A stretch of 32,250 bases of DNA from an uncultured Algoriphagus sp. (GTDB lineage Bacteria > Bacteroidota > Bacteroidia > Cytophagales > Cyclobacteriaceae). Location of the stretch: the NCBI GenBank assembly GCA_903952135.1, contig CAJBER010000014.1, positions 1 through 32,250 on the forward strand, read 5' to 3'. Made by a program: the position numbers and the translations under genes. Shown here in pieces: positions 17,951 through 31,671 of this stretch. The notes under the pieces are model-generated. The model searched no databases and was not told the origin of the DNA. It saw only the letters and a program-made list of their open reading frames with translations. The first letter of the stretch is position 1; every line of letters begins with the position of its first letter.

Positions 17951-18889
17951 TTATTGGTTTACAAGCAAACTTTTATCCAAAGCGAGCAAGGATTGTAAGA
18001 TCAGCTTGACTGTGGCTTTGTAAAATTCAGGATGAATTCCTGCGAAGGAATCACTTGGCCGGTGGTAATCCACATGGTCCTCTACCCCAAAATATAGATG
18101 GGGAACCTTCTTTTCGAAAAATGCCCCATGATCCGAAGACCTGGTCCAATCCTCTGCCCCCGTACCTGGGATATCGTGGCCAAAGCGAAGAGTGGTACCC
18201 GCTTCTCCAGGCACTTTTTCAAGAATGGATTTAAACTGTGGATAATAATGGGTTCCCGATACATAGACTTCCTTGGCATCACTTCGAGAAAGCATGTCCA
18301 TATTTACATTCAATAGGATCTGCTCCAGCGGATAGGGAAAATCATTGACCAATGCCTTTGCTCCTTGAAGCCCCATTTCCTCTGCGTCCAAGCCCACAAA
18401 GAGCATCCCATGCTGGGGACGATTTTTTGAGAAATATTCGGCCAATACCAACATTGCTGCAGTTCCCGAAGCATTGTCATCCGCTCCGTTGTAAATGGAA
18501 TCGCCTGTGGCATCGGGCCTTCCAATGCCCACATGGTCGTAATGAGCCGTGACCACAATCACTTTTTTGGAAGCTGCCCCAGGAATGAAGGCCACAATAT
18601 TGCTTGCATCTACCACCATCTTTTTTGAGCGGCGGTCTTCAAATGAAAATTTTTGGATAAAACCTGGATAAAGTGGCTCCACTAGGTCTAAGGAGGTAAG
18701 CTCCTTGAGGATGTATTTTTGAGCCATGCTACTGCCCTTACTCAAGGGTTTTCTGCCTTCAAGTGCATCGGAAGATAAGTACTCCAAGTGCCGAAGGAGT
18801 TTGCTGCCATCAATTTCTTGGGCATTCAATCCAACAAAGGAGGCGAGAACTAAAATTATTGTAAGTAATTTGCGTTGTAGGAAAGGCAT
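17951..18889 (-). CDS. M28 family metallopeptidase, secreted
   Basis: Signal peptide; VTAHYDHVG, YNGADDNASGTAAMLVLAEYF, GLDAEEMGLQGA, SSDHGAFFEKKVPHLYFG. Confidence 0.94.
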   Translation of the reverse strand: MPFLQRKLLTIILVLASFVGLNAQEIDGSKLLRHLEYLSSDALEGRKPLSKGSSMAQKYILKELTSLDLVEPLYPGFIQKFSFEDRRSKKMVVDASNIVAFIPGAASKKVIVVTAHYDHVGIGRPDATGDSIYNGADDNASGTAAMLVLAEYFSKNRPQHGMLFVGLDAEEMGLQGAKALVNDFPYPLEQILLNVNMDMLSRSDAKEVYVSGTHYYPQFKSILEKVPGEAGTTLRFGHDIPGTGAEDWTRSSDHGAFFEKKVPHLYFGVEDHVDYHRPSDSFAGIHPEFYKATVKLILQSLLALDKSLLVNQ

Positions 18890-18957
18890 TTGTAAAAAGG
18901 ATAAATGAAGTACTTCTGTAAAAATACAGTCCTAGGGTTCAATCCCTCAGAAATTTT

Positions 18958-19944
18958 ATGAAATATATCTCCACACTGCTTTTTTTTCTTCTTTGTTCGC
19001 TCCTTGCTCATGGCCAGGGGACTTTTCCCCCTACTTTTTTTGATGGGAAGACCATCGTGTTGGTATCCAATGATCCCGGCGCTAGGCCAGTAGTCACTTG
19101 GCAAGTACTTGCGGATAGCATCCATCCGTATTTAGTGCGTGCTGGAGGAGATCCAGTAGCCTATTACGAACTCGAACAAGTGGCCTTATCTGAGGAGCGG
19201 CAGTCAGAGTATGCTAAGGCCTTTTTGCAGCGTCAAATTCAAAATTTGATCTTTATCACCCGCCAAAAAGACCAAACGAGCATTCATGTGGGCAAATTTT
19301 CCGGGGATGGCAAACTGATTCCCGATGCAAGTCTTTTTGGGGTTTCGGGAAAAGATTGGAAAATCGCAGCACAACAATTTGCGGGATATGGAAGTACTAC
19401 ACCCACCCGGAATTTACTCGTCTCTGACCAAGCCGAGTTTCTAGGACTAGTTAATCAAGGGGCAGTTACTGGTGCTCAAAAGTTTATTCCTCGAAATCCA
19501 CTCAACTTAGAAGTTTTTCGTTTGGGGATTCCTTTAGAAGGTACTTCCGCAGTCAATGGCCCAATAAGTACTTTTCGATACAATGCTTATGGGAAATCAG
19601 CTGAGACCCTGCTGTCTGAACAAGGTGAACAAAAAAGAGGCCTAGAAGAAATTTTCTCCGGCAAATACCCTCATGAAATAGTGTGGCTTACCGAAACAAA
19701 ATCTAATTCGGAGCTTTGGGATGATAGAATTCGATTTATGCTAGTTAAGGTAGAAGGTAGGCAAGCAGATTTGATGAGTAGTATGGGACTTCAACCTTTA
19801 ACTGGAGAGGAAGGGCAAAAAACAGTAGTGAAATACTATATACGCCTATTAGCTAGAAATGAACAATATATTGGACCCAGTTGGGATGCTAACCCAGATT
19901 GGAGAGTCGCATTGAGTCAATTTTTGGAGAACCTGAAAAAGTAA
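18958..19944 (+). CDS. Uncharacterised secreted/periplasmic protein
   Basis: 328 aa ORF with a clear signal peptide (MKYISTLLFFLLCSLLAHGQ); no family recognised by eye. Confidence 0.8.
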   Translation: MKYISTLLFFLLCSLLAHGQGTFPPTFFDGKTIVLVSNDPGARPVVTWQVLADSIHPYLVRAGGDPVAYYELEQVALSEERQSEYAKAFLQRQIQNLIFITRQKDQTSIHVGKFSGDGKLIPDASLFGVSGKDWKIAAQQFAGYGSTTPTRNLLVSDQAEFLGLVNQGAVTGAQKFIPRNPLNLEVFRLGIPLEGTSAVNGPISTFRYNAYGKSAETLLSEQGEQKRGLEEIFSGKYPHEIVWLTETKSNSELWDDRIRFMLVKVEGRQADLMSSMGLQPLTGEEGQKTVVKYYIRLLARNEQYIGPSWDANPDWRVALSQFLENLKK

Positions 19945-19995
19945 AGGCGATCCAATTCTCCCAAAAAAACGAGCAGGTTTTTGGTCTTAGAATTG

Positions 19996-20589
19996 TTATC
20001 CGGCAGGATACAAGGAATCGTTCAAAAAAGGGATCAAGGCCAACACCATGGCTTGTTGGTAATAGGCTTCCCGAGTGATGACTCCCTGGGTAAGCAGGCC
20101 CACTGATCCACCTTTCTGTTTGGAGTTTTGTGCCTGAAATACCAAATCATCCGCATGACCCAGCTCCATTCCTTCTCGAATCAACGCAACCACCTGTGGA
20201 GGTAAGTAAAAAGTACCGGTCTTGGATTGGCTGCTTTTGCCCGAACAGTGCAGGACGTAGATCCAAGCAAAAGCATACATGCCTTGCGGATCCTCGTCCA
20301 CTCCGCCTTCTATGCCTACCCAATAGTCTGCCTCAGGAACAAGAGATTTGGCATGGAATACTCGGTTTTTAGCGCCAAGGAGGGTTTCCTCCTCAGATCT
20401 GGGTTGTGGGGAAATATTTGAGAGGGCGTCCACGCCTTCCACCAAACCCACACTTCCAAATGCTTGGGAAAAGGCCTCTCGGGTACAGCCTACTTTTACA
20501 GGGTTTTTGCTCCCCACGATTACATGTAGGGTAGTTTTTTCTGCAGTCAACGCCTTAGGCCATGTTGGTAAATACCTGGTTGACATCAT
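19996..20589 (-). CDS. Inosine/xanthosine triphosphatase (DUF84/YjjX-like)
   Basis: IVGSKNPVKVGCTREAF, SEEETLLGAKNR, YWVGIEGGV. ORF start overlaps yebC by 35 bp; the true start may be an internal TTG near 20550. Confidence 0.85.
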   Translation of the reverse strand: MMSTRYLPTWPKALTAEKTTLHVIVGSKNPVKVGCTREAFSQAFGSVGLVEGVDALSNISPQPRSEEETLLGAKNRVFHAKSLVPEADYWVGIEGGVDEDPQGMYAFAWIYVLHCSGKSSQSKTGTFYLPPQVVALIREGMELGHADDLVFQAQNSKQKGGSVGLLTQGVITREAYYQQAMVLALIPFLNDSLYPAG

Positions 20590-21262
20590 CGTCCTCTTCC
20601 AAACGATCGATGAGCTTGTTGATCAGCTCTTCCTGCTCTTCGGTCAACTCAGTGAGGGTAGTCGGGAAGCGTTGGAAATCTGCGGAAATGACTTCGATAT
20701 TTCGGTCTTCCAATGCTTTTTGCATCAATCCAAAATCTTCAAATTCGGTGTAGGCAAAAATTTCCCCTTCGTTCTCTGCAATTTCAGTAAGTCCAAAATC
20801 AATCAATTCCAATTCGAGCTCCTCTAGGTCATAAGCTGCTTTCGCAAATCGGAATACAGCCTTGCGCTCAAACATAAAGCTCACCGATCCAGAAGTTCCC
20901 AAGGAGCCTCCTGCCTTGGCAAAGTAGGAACGCACGTTGGCTACTGTTCGGTTGGTATTGTCTGTAGAAGTTTCTACAATAAAGGGAACGCCAAAAGGTC
21001 CGTACCCCTCGTATACTACTTCTTCGTAATCTTTTTCGTCCTTATTGGAGGCGCGCTTGATAGCTCCTTCAATGCGATCCTTGGGCATTTGAGCGCCTTT
21101 GGCGTTTTGGATGACGGTCCGTAGTTTGGCATTACTAGAGGGATCTGGTCCTCCTGCCTTGACGGCCATGACGATTTCCTTCCCTAATCGGGTAAATACC
21201 TTGGACATTTTGTCCCAACGCTTGAATTTTCTCTCTTTTCGGAATTCAAATGCTCTTCCCAT
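20555..21262 (-). CDS. YebC/PmpR family DNA-binding protein
   Basis: ATG at 21262 gives MGRAFEFRKERKFKRWDKMSKVFTRLGKEI; PDPSSNAKLRTVIQNAKGAQMPKDRIEGAIKRA; YEGYGPFGVPFIVE. Confidence 0.95.
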   Translation of the reverse strand: MGRAFEFRKERKFKRWDKMSKVFTRLGKEIVMAVKAGGPDPSSNAKLRTVIQNAKGAQMPKDRIEGAIKRASNKDEKDYEEVVYEGYGPFGVPFIVETSTDNTNRTVANVRSYFAKAGGSLGTSGSVSFMFERKAVFRFAKAAYDLEELELELIDFGLTEIAENEGEIFAYTEFEDFGLMQKALEDRNIEVISADFQRFPTTLTELTEEQEELINKLIDRLEEDDDVNQVFTNMA

Positions 21263-21441
21263 GGATTTGCTGTTTATAGGAAACAAAAATAGCAATTTCT
21301 TTTCTCGGAAGAAGTGCAATTTTTTGAAGGAAAATGAAGGTCTTTGATTAGGTAAATCAACTTTTCTGAAGGAATGCTTTTTTGGAATTAAACTTAGGGC
21401 TTTTTCCAGGGTCTAAATTTCGAAACAAACCAATTAACACC

Positions 21442-21849
21442 ATGAAAAAATGGATTCTAGGAGTACTAGTCTTGACAAGCATGAGCTTCGGACTTTCTGC
21501 TCAGCAGCACAAAAATTTTAGACAAGGCAATCCAACCGAGCGCGCACAAAAAATGACCGATCGGATGGCTGAGGAGCTCAAACTCACAGATGAGCAAAGA
21601 AAGCAGGTGAGCCAACTCACTCTTGAAAATGCCAATCGACAAGAGGAGCTTCTAAAAAGTAGAAAGGCGGAATTTGAGGCACAGAAAGCATACCGATTGG
21701 CGCAAGATCAGAAATTGGCGTCGATCCTGACTGAAGAGCAAAAACAGATTTGGGAACAACGAAAGGAAGCAATGCGAAATAGAGGCGAGGATCATTCGCG
21801 TGGGGATCAGGGCCGAGGTGGGAGACCGAGATCTCGAAGAGGACATTAA
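21442..21849 (+). CDS. Small exported protein, Spy/CpxP or DUF4890-like, with Arg/Gly-rich tail
   Basis: Signal peptide (MKKWILGVLVLTSMSFGLSAQ), LKLTDEQRKQVSQL and LTEEQKQIWEQRKEAM repeats. Confidence 0.75.
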   Translation: MKKWILGVLVLTSMSFGLSAQQHKNFRQGNPTERAQKMTDRMAEELKLTDEQRKQVSQLTLENANRQEELLKSRKAEFEAQKAYRLAQDQKLASILTEEQKQIWEQRKEAMRNRGEDHSRGDQGRGGRPRSRRGH

Positions 21850-21851
21850 GT

Positions 21852-21882
21852 AAAAAGGGCCAGTCATGCTGGCCCTTTTTTT
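21852..21882 (+). terminator. Bidirectional-type Rho-independent terminator between convergent spy-like gene and gltD
   Basis: AAAAAGGGCCAG-TCATG-CTGGCCCTTTTTTT. Confidence 0.9.
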
Positions 21883-21891
21883 ATGACTTGA

Positions 21892-23367
21892 TTACAAGTG
21901 TTCGCGCTGCTCTTCGACCTCGTACAAGGAGGCATCCTTCCGCGGTAGTGAAGAGGAGCCCATCAAAAATTCATCTACACTTACCGCAGCTTCACGGCCT
22001 TCGGAAATAGCCCAGACCACCAAGGATTGTCCCCTGCGCATATCTCCAGCAAGGAAGACTTTTGGGTTGGTACTTCGATACTGACGCGATTTGGGTAAGT
22101 TGTTTTCCATCAGTTCCACCCCAAAGTTGGCCAAGAGATTAGTTTGTCCTGGGCCAAGGTACCCGATGGCCAAGAAGGCAAGGTCACAGGGGATTGTCCG
22201 CTCGGAGCCTTCTACTAGGTCATAGGTCATGCGTCCTCCAGCATCCTTCCAGACAATATCTACTACTACTAAGCCCTTCAATTCGCCCTTTTCGTTGCCT
22301 ACAAATTCTTTGGTAAGCACGGAGAAAAGACGCTCGGCACCTTCCTCATGGGAACTGGAAGTTCGTAAGGTCATGGGCCATTCGGGCCAAGGGTTAGCGG
22401 TGGTTCGTTTCACTGGTGGCTTGGGCAGCAGTTCCAACTGAGTCACTCGGGAAGCGCCATGCCTTCTAGAAGTGCCAATGCAATCACTTCCTGTATCACC
22501 ACCGCCGATAACCAATACCTCTTTGCCGGTAGCAGAAATAGGATTTTTTGGAAGTTCACCTCCGATTACTTGGTTTTGTGGACCTAGAAATTCCATGGCA
22601 AAATGAACCCCCTTCAAGTTACTCCCTGGAATGGTCAAGGCGCGTGGTTGCTGGGCTCCAACGGAAAGGACCACCGCGTCGTAATTTTTCAAAAGATCAT
22701 CCGCATCCCGGTTTATCCCTATTTCTGTTTGGGTTTCAAAGCGAACACCCTCCTCTTCCATCAAGGTAATTCTCCGGTCAATCACCCATTTCTCCAATTT
22801 AAAATCGGGAATCCCATAACGTAGAAGTCCACCTACTTTGGCATTCTTTTCAAAAAGGGTCACTTCATGCCCAGCTTGATTGAGTTGGTCTGCTGCAGCA
22901 AGGCCTGCCGGGCCAGAACCAACTACTGCCACTCGCTTTCCTGTTCTGCTTTTGGGTGGGGTGGCGTGGATCAGCCCGAGTTCGTAGGCTTTTTCCACAA
23001 TGTTTTTTTCGATCAATTCGATGGCAACAGGATCCTTGTTGATGCCGAGCACGCAACTCGCCTCACAGGGAGCGGGACAGATTCTCCCCGTAAATTCCGG
23101 AAAGTTGTTTGTGCTTTTCAAAATGCGAATGGCCTGATCCCAATTTTGCTGATACACGGCATCATTGAATTCAGGAATCACGTTTCCAAGAGGACAGCCA
23201 TGATGGCAAAAGGGCACCCCACAGTCCATGCATCGGGCAGCTTGGTTATTCAACTGCTTTTCGGAGAATGGAGTATAGATTTCCTTGTAATCCCCCAAGC
23301 GAACTTGTGGATCCCGGCTTCCGGGAGTTTCTCTGTTGTGCTTTAAAAATCCGTCTTTGGCACCCAT
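21892..23367 (-). CDS. gltD: Glutamate synthase small subunit
   Basis: CMDCGVPFCHHGCPLGNVIPEFND, GRICPAPCEASCVLGIN, VAVVGSGPAGLAAADQL, VIGGGDTGSDCIGTS, FLAGDMRRGQSLVVWAI. Confidence 0.96.
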   Translation of the reverse strand: MGAKDGFLKHNRETPGSRDPQVRLGDYKEIYTPFSEKQLNNQAARCMDCGVPFCHHGCPLGNVIPEFNDAVYQQNWDQAIRILKSTNNFPEFTGRICPAPCEASCVLGINKDPVAIELIEKNIVEKAYELGLIHATPPKSRTGKRVAVVGSGPAGLAAADQLNQAGHEVTLFEKNAKVGGLLRYGIPDFKLEKWVIDRRITLMEEEGVRFETQTEIGINRDADDLLKNYDAVVLSVGAQQPRALTIPGSNLKGVHFAMEFLGPQNQVIGGELPKNPISATGKEVLVIGGGDTGSDCIGTSRRHGASRVTQLELLPKPPVKRTTANPWPEWPMTLRTSSSHEEGAERLFSVLTKEFVGNEKGELKGLVVVDIVWKDAGGRMTYDLVEGSERTIPCDLAFLAIGYLGPGQTNLLANFGVELMENNLPKSRQYRSTNPKVFLAGDMRRGQSLVVWAISEGREAAVSVDEFLMGSSSLPRKDASLYEVEEQREHL

Positions 23368-23368
23368 A

Positions 23369-27895
<4,527 letters not shown>

Positions 27896-28229
27896 AAAAT
27901 AAGGATTTAAATTGAATTAAACACAATGAAAATCAATGCTAACTGAAAATAACAGCTACGAAAACGATTGTTTTTGAAAATTAGACAATATCTAAACTTG
28001 AAAAAAAAGTTGGTTCAAAGGGGAAAAGTTGATTCTTTTAAAAAAACAGGACGTTTTTGACCCTGAGCCCATAAAATTAGGAGGTAAAATTCATGAGAAC
28101 TTAGCCTAAATAAAAAAGTAAATTTTTGGTAAAATTTTTTTAAACCTACTGAAACTAGGGAGGTGGTTCGTGTCTGCCAAATAAAAATGGGCCGAATGGG
28201 GTAAAGTTGAAATTACTTCTAAGTGAACT

Positions 28230-29603
28230 TTAGTCAGTAAATGGACCCGAAAAATCCTTCTCTTCCCCTATCAAATGCACCTTTACTTTTTTGATTTTTC
28301 GTGCATCGACGGCAAGGATGGTGAATTCAAAATCCTTGTACCTTATTTTGGTTCCGTTCTTGGGAAGTTTGGAGTTGAGCTCCAGGAGTAAGCCTCCCAA
28401 AGATTCGCTTTCGCCTTTCACCTCGTCGAAAATTTGTGTGTCTAAATCGAGTTTCTTGCTGAAATCGTTGAGCGAAACTTTCCCTTCAAAAATAAAGGTG
28501 TCTACATCGACCTCTTGGAAAAAGAGGGTGTCCGTGTCGTCAAACTCATCGTTTATTTCTCCAATGATTTCTTCAATCAAATCCTCCAAAGTGATCAAGC
28601 CCGCGGTGCCTCCATATTCATCGACGACGATAGCCATGTGCACTCGCATTTTTTGAAAATCCTTGAGTAGGGTGTCGGCTTTTTTGTTTTCAGGAACAAA
28701 GAAACTCTTTCGAATGAGAGATTTCCACTCAAAGTTTTCGTCTTTATCGATGTGGGGAAGCAGATCCTTGATGTAAAGAAGGCCTAGGATATGGTCTATG
28801 GTTTCCTCGTAAACAGGGATTCTGGAGTAGCCACTTTTATTGACCTTGTCCATGAGTTCGTGAAAGTCAATTTCCGCATCCACTGCTGAAATTTCCATCC
28901 GGCTCTTCATGACTTGGCGGACACTGAGAGTTCCAAAATTCACGATGCCGCGTAGGATTTCTTTTTCTTCTTCAGGCGTATCCTCAGTGGTCAATTCCAA
29001 GGCTTGATTCAATTCATCTACCGAGAGGGAATACCCTTTTTGTTGCACACGCTTTTCGATGATGGAACTAAATCCAATCAAGAAAGCGGAGAAAGGCTTC
29101 AATACTTTGGTGAAAATAGAGACCGGAATCGCTAGACCAAATGCAAATCCTGTTTTAACCTGATTAGCGTAGGCTTTGGGAACAATTTCTCCAAAAAATA
29201 CAATGGCAAAGGTAACTCCCACGGTTTGGATGAGGATGGCGGTAATTCCTAGGACATTGGTGCCAAAAATGCTCCAAGTGAGATAGGTAGTCAAGGTGAT
29301 TAGGCCAATGTTGAATAGATTGTTGAGTATAAGTAGGGTACTCAACAAAATTTTGGGAGTGGCTAGCAAGCTGCCAATAACTCTTCCCTTTTTTGGATTC
29401 TTTTGGTTGAGATCTGTGAGATCGTCTTTTGTTAAGGAGAAAAAAGCTGCTTCAGAACCAGAGACCAAGGCAGATCCTACCAAAAGTAGGAGGAGCACAA
29501 GCCCGTTAATTAAAAAGTAGGAAAATGAAAATGAGGAAACCTGGGCTATCAGTAAGTAACTCGGGTAGGGGTCATCCATGTGTTTGAGAAAATAAGTGGT
29601 CAA
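28230..29603 (-). CDS. CNNM/CBS-domain transmembrane protein (CorC/hemolysin family; GldE-like)
   Basis: 457 aa; N-terminal DUF21-type membrane region, CBS pair (VMKSRMEISAVDAEI, SRIPVYEETIDHILGLLYIKDLLPH), VDEYGGTAGLITLEDLIEEIIGEINDEFD. Position beside ssb-mutY fits gldE. Confidence 0.88.
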   Translation of the reverse strand: MTTYFLKHMDDPYPSYLLIAQVSSFSFSYFLINGLVLLLLLVGSALVSGSEAAFFSLTKDDLTDLNQKNPKKGRVIGSLLATPKILLSTLLILNNLFNIGLITLTTYLTWSIFGTNVLGITAILIQTVGVTFAIVFFGEIVPKAYANQVKTGFAFGLAIPVSIFTKVLKPFSAFLIGFSSIIEKRVQQKGYSLSVDELNQALELTTEDTPEEEKEILRGIVNFGTLSVRQVMKSRMEISAVDAEIDFHELMDKVNKSGYSRIPVYEETIDHILGLLYIKDLLPHIDKDENFEWKSLIRKSFFVPENKKADTLLKDFQKMRVHMAIVVDEYGGTAGLITLEDLIEEIIGEINDEFDDTDTLFFQEVDVDTFIFEGKVSLNDFSKKLDLDTQIFDEVKGESESLGGLLLELNSKLPKNGTKIRYKDFEFTILAVDARKIKKVKVHLIGEEKDFSGPFTD

Positions 29604-29650
29604 ATGTAATCAAATCCCCTGAATTCAAGGAACAGGGGATTTGAATTCCA

Positions 29651-30100
29651 TTAAAAGGGGAGGTCATCATCCCCCTCATCTAGGGATACCATGGGTGCTG
29701 TCACAGGGGATGCGCTAGGCATAGCGTTTGATGCTGCTGGTGCAGCAGGTGCGCCAGGCATTCCTTCAGGTTTGCCGCCTACCATGGTAAAGCTCAACAC
29801 CCGGATTTTCATCTTCTTTCGGTTTTGTCCTTGCTCATCTGTCCACTTGTCGGACTTGATTTTGCCTTCTACGTAGATTTGAGAGCCCTTTTTCAGGTAT
29901 TTTTCAGCAATTTTTGCTTGTTGATCCCAAAGCTCCAAGTCGTGCCACTCGGTCTGTTCCACACGATTGCCATTGCGGTCTTGATAGGCTTCAGAGGTCG
30001 CTAGGCTTAGGTTGGCCACCACCTTGTCTCCCTCTAAATATTTTACCTCTGGATCTGCACCTAGGTGACCCAATAAAATGACTTTGTTTACTCCTGCCAT
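29651..30100 (-). CDS. ssb: Single-stranded DNA-binding protein
   Basis: MAGVNKVILLGHLGADPEVKYL OB fold; acidic C-terminal tip DDDLPF. Confidence 0.96.
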   Translation of the reverse strand: MAGVNKVILLGHLGADPEVKYLEGDKVVANLSLATSEAYQDRNGNRVEQTEWHDLELWDQQAKIAEKYLKKGSQIYVEGKIKSDKWTDEQGQNRKKMKIRVLSFTMVGGKPEGMPGAPAAPAASNAMPSASPVTAPMVSLDEGDDDLPF

Positions 30101-30146
30101 AACATTTTGTTTTTAGTAGTTAAAAAGTTTAGAAGATTGAAAGTAA

Positions 30147-31202
30147 TCAAATCTCTCGATCAGTCAAATAGCGGAGAATCAATTTAGGTTTGGGTAATGC
30201 GTCTATTTGCTGGATATCAATCAAGTCAAATCCTTCTTTTTGGCACCATTTCGCCAATTCAGCGAGTTTATCTGGCGAAAGTTCCATCTCCCAAAAGCTT
30301 CCAAGTATCCGTTGGTGCGACAGAAGATGTCGGTATTTTTTAGGGAATTGGACTGCTTCCTGGGAGAGATTCTTTTGCCAAGGGAAGTCCTCCTGTTTGA
30401 GAAGTGGAAAATCGTATAACCCAGTCCAAATATCTCCTTCCCCTCTTTTATTCCAAACTACCTGCCCTGCACATTGAATCACCAAGTAATCGAGGATTCG
30501 TTCCTTGACCTTAGTTTTATTGATTTTTACAGGCAAGGAATCTAAGAGATCTTTTTGGAAGGCAAAGCAGGAGCTCGCGAGTGGACAGGCTGTACAAGTT
30601 GGATTTTTGGGGACGCAGCAGCGGGAACCAAAATCCATCATGGCCTGGTTGAATTCCCCAGGGATATCTTTGGGGATAAGTTGGTTTGCCAGTGCTTCAA
30701 ACTCTTTTTTTCCTTTGCCGCTGGCGATGTCCGTGGCGATTCCAAAGTAGCGGGCGAGCACCCGGAACACATTTCCATCTACCACCGCCTGCACTTCTCC
30801 AAAGGCAAAGCTTGAAATGGCTGAAGCGGTATAGCTTCCCACTCCCTTAAGTTGAATCAGGCTCGCATAGGTGTTGGGAAAATTCCCGCCTAATTCGTTC
30901 CAAATGTATTTGGCGCAAGCATGCAAGTTGCGGGCTCTGCTGTAATAGCCTAGACCTTGCCAAAGGCGGAGTACTTCTTCTTCCGGAGCCTCCGCCAACA
31001 ATTGCACCGTAGGATAGGCCTGTGAAAATGCCAAGTAATAAGGCAATCCCTGCGCTACACGTGTTTGCTGGAGAATGATTTCCGAGAGCCAAATTTTATA
31101 GGGATCCTGGGTTTCTCGCCAAGGCAAATTCCTAGGATTTTCACGATACCAAGAAATTATTGAATTTGAAAACAATTGATTTTCAGTTACTTTACTCTTC
31201 AT
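30147..31202 (-). CDS. mutY: A/G-specific adenine glycosylase
   Basis: LPWRETQDPYKIWLSEIILQQTRV, GLGYYSRARNLHACA, LKGVGSYTASAISSFAFGE, Fe-S cluster cysteines CCVPKNPTCTACPLASSC. Confidence 0.96.
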   Translation of the reverse strand: MKSKVTENQLFSNSIISWYRENPRNLPWRETQDPYKIWLSEIILQQTRVAQGLPYYLAFSQAYPTVQLLAEAPEEEVLRLWQGLGYYSRARNLHACAKYIWNELGGNFPNTYASLIQLKGVGSYTASAISSFAFGEVQAVVDGNVFRVLARYFGIATDIASGKGKKEFEALANQLIPKDIPGEFNQAMMDFGSRCCVPKNPTCTACPLASSCFAFQKDLLDSLPVKINKTKVKERILDYLVIQCAGQVVWNKRGEGDIWTGLYDFPLLKQEDFPWQKNLSQEAVQFPKKYRHLLSHQRILGSFWEMELSPDKLAELAKWCQKEGFDLIDIQQIDALPKPKLILRYLTDREI

Positions 31203-31273
31203 GGGTGAAAGATTGTGGGACTACAAACCAAGGTATTTTTTTTGAATATCTTTTTTAATTGCGATGGTTCTTG

Positions 31274-31281
31274 TACATTTG
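31274..31281 (+). promoter_or_regulatory. Possible Bacteroidetes -7 promoter element for the HU-like gene
   Basis: TACATTTG matches TAnnTTTG, 67 bp upstream of the GTG start at 31348; no convincing -33 element identified. Confidence 0.35.
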
Positions 31282-31347
31282 CAGTCCCAAAAATACTTGG
31301 TTAATAGGTTGTTAAGCTTATTTCGAAATTTCTAAATTTTAATCACA

Positions 31348-31656
31348 GTGACCAAAGCAGAAGTAATTACTAAAATTTCCGAGAAGACAGGAATTCAAAA
31401 AGACGATGTAACTCAAGCAGTTGAGGCGTTTTTCAAAGTAGTAAAAGATTCCATGGCAGATGGAGAAAACATCTATGTCAGAGGATTTGGAAGTTTCATC
31501 AACAAGAAAAGAGCAAAGAAAATTGCGCGTAACATTTCCAAGAATACCGCGATCGTAATAGACGAGCATTACATTCCTGCCTTCAAGCCTTCGAAGGTAT
31601 TTGTAGAAAAAATTAAGAACAGCAAAAAAATTAAACAAATGGCTACTCAGGCCTAA
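31348..31656 (+). CDS. HU family DNA-binding protein
   Basis: TKAEVITKISEKTGIQKDDVTQAVEAFFKVVKDSMADGENIYVRGFGSF; GTG start. Confidence 0.93.
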   Translation: MTKAEVITKISEKTGIQKDDVTQAVEAFFKVVKDSMADGENIYVRGFGSFINKKRAKKIARNISKNTAIVIDEHYIPAFKPSKVFVEKIKNSKKIKQMATQA

Positions 31657-31671
31657 GCCTGAGTTAAGGGC

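Noticed and set aside
20348-20827. 159-aa plus-strand ORF antisense to the YjjX-like and yebC genes
   Set aside because: Overlaps two confident CDS on the opposite strand.
22867-23346. 159-aa plus-strand ORF antisense to gltD
   Set aside because: Fully inside a well-supported gltD; no recognisable domain.
28080-28105. AGGAGG followed by ATGAGAACTTAG (3-codon mini-ORF) upstream of gltB
   Set aside because: On the opposite strand to gltB, only 3 codons, and Bacteroidetes make little use of Shine-Dalgarno sequences; likely coincidence.
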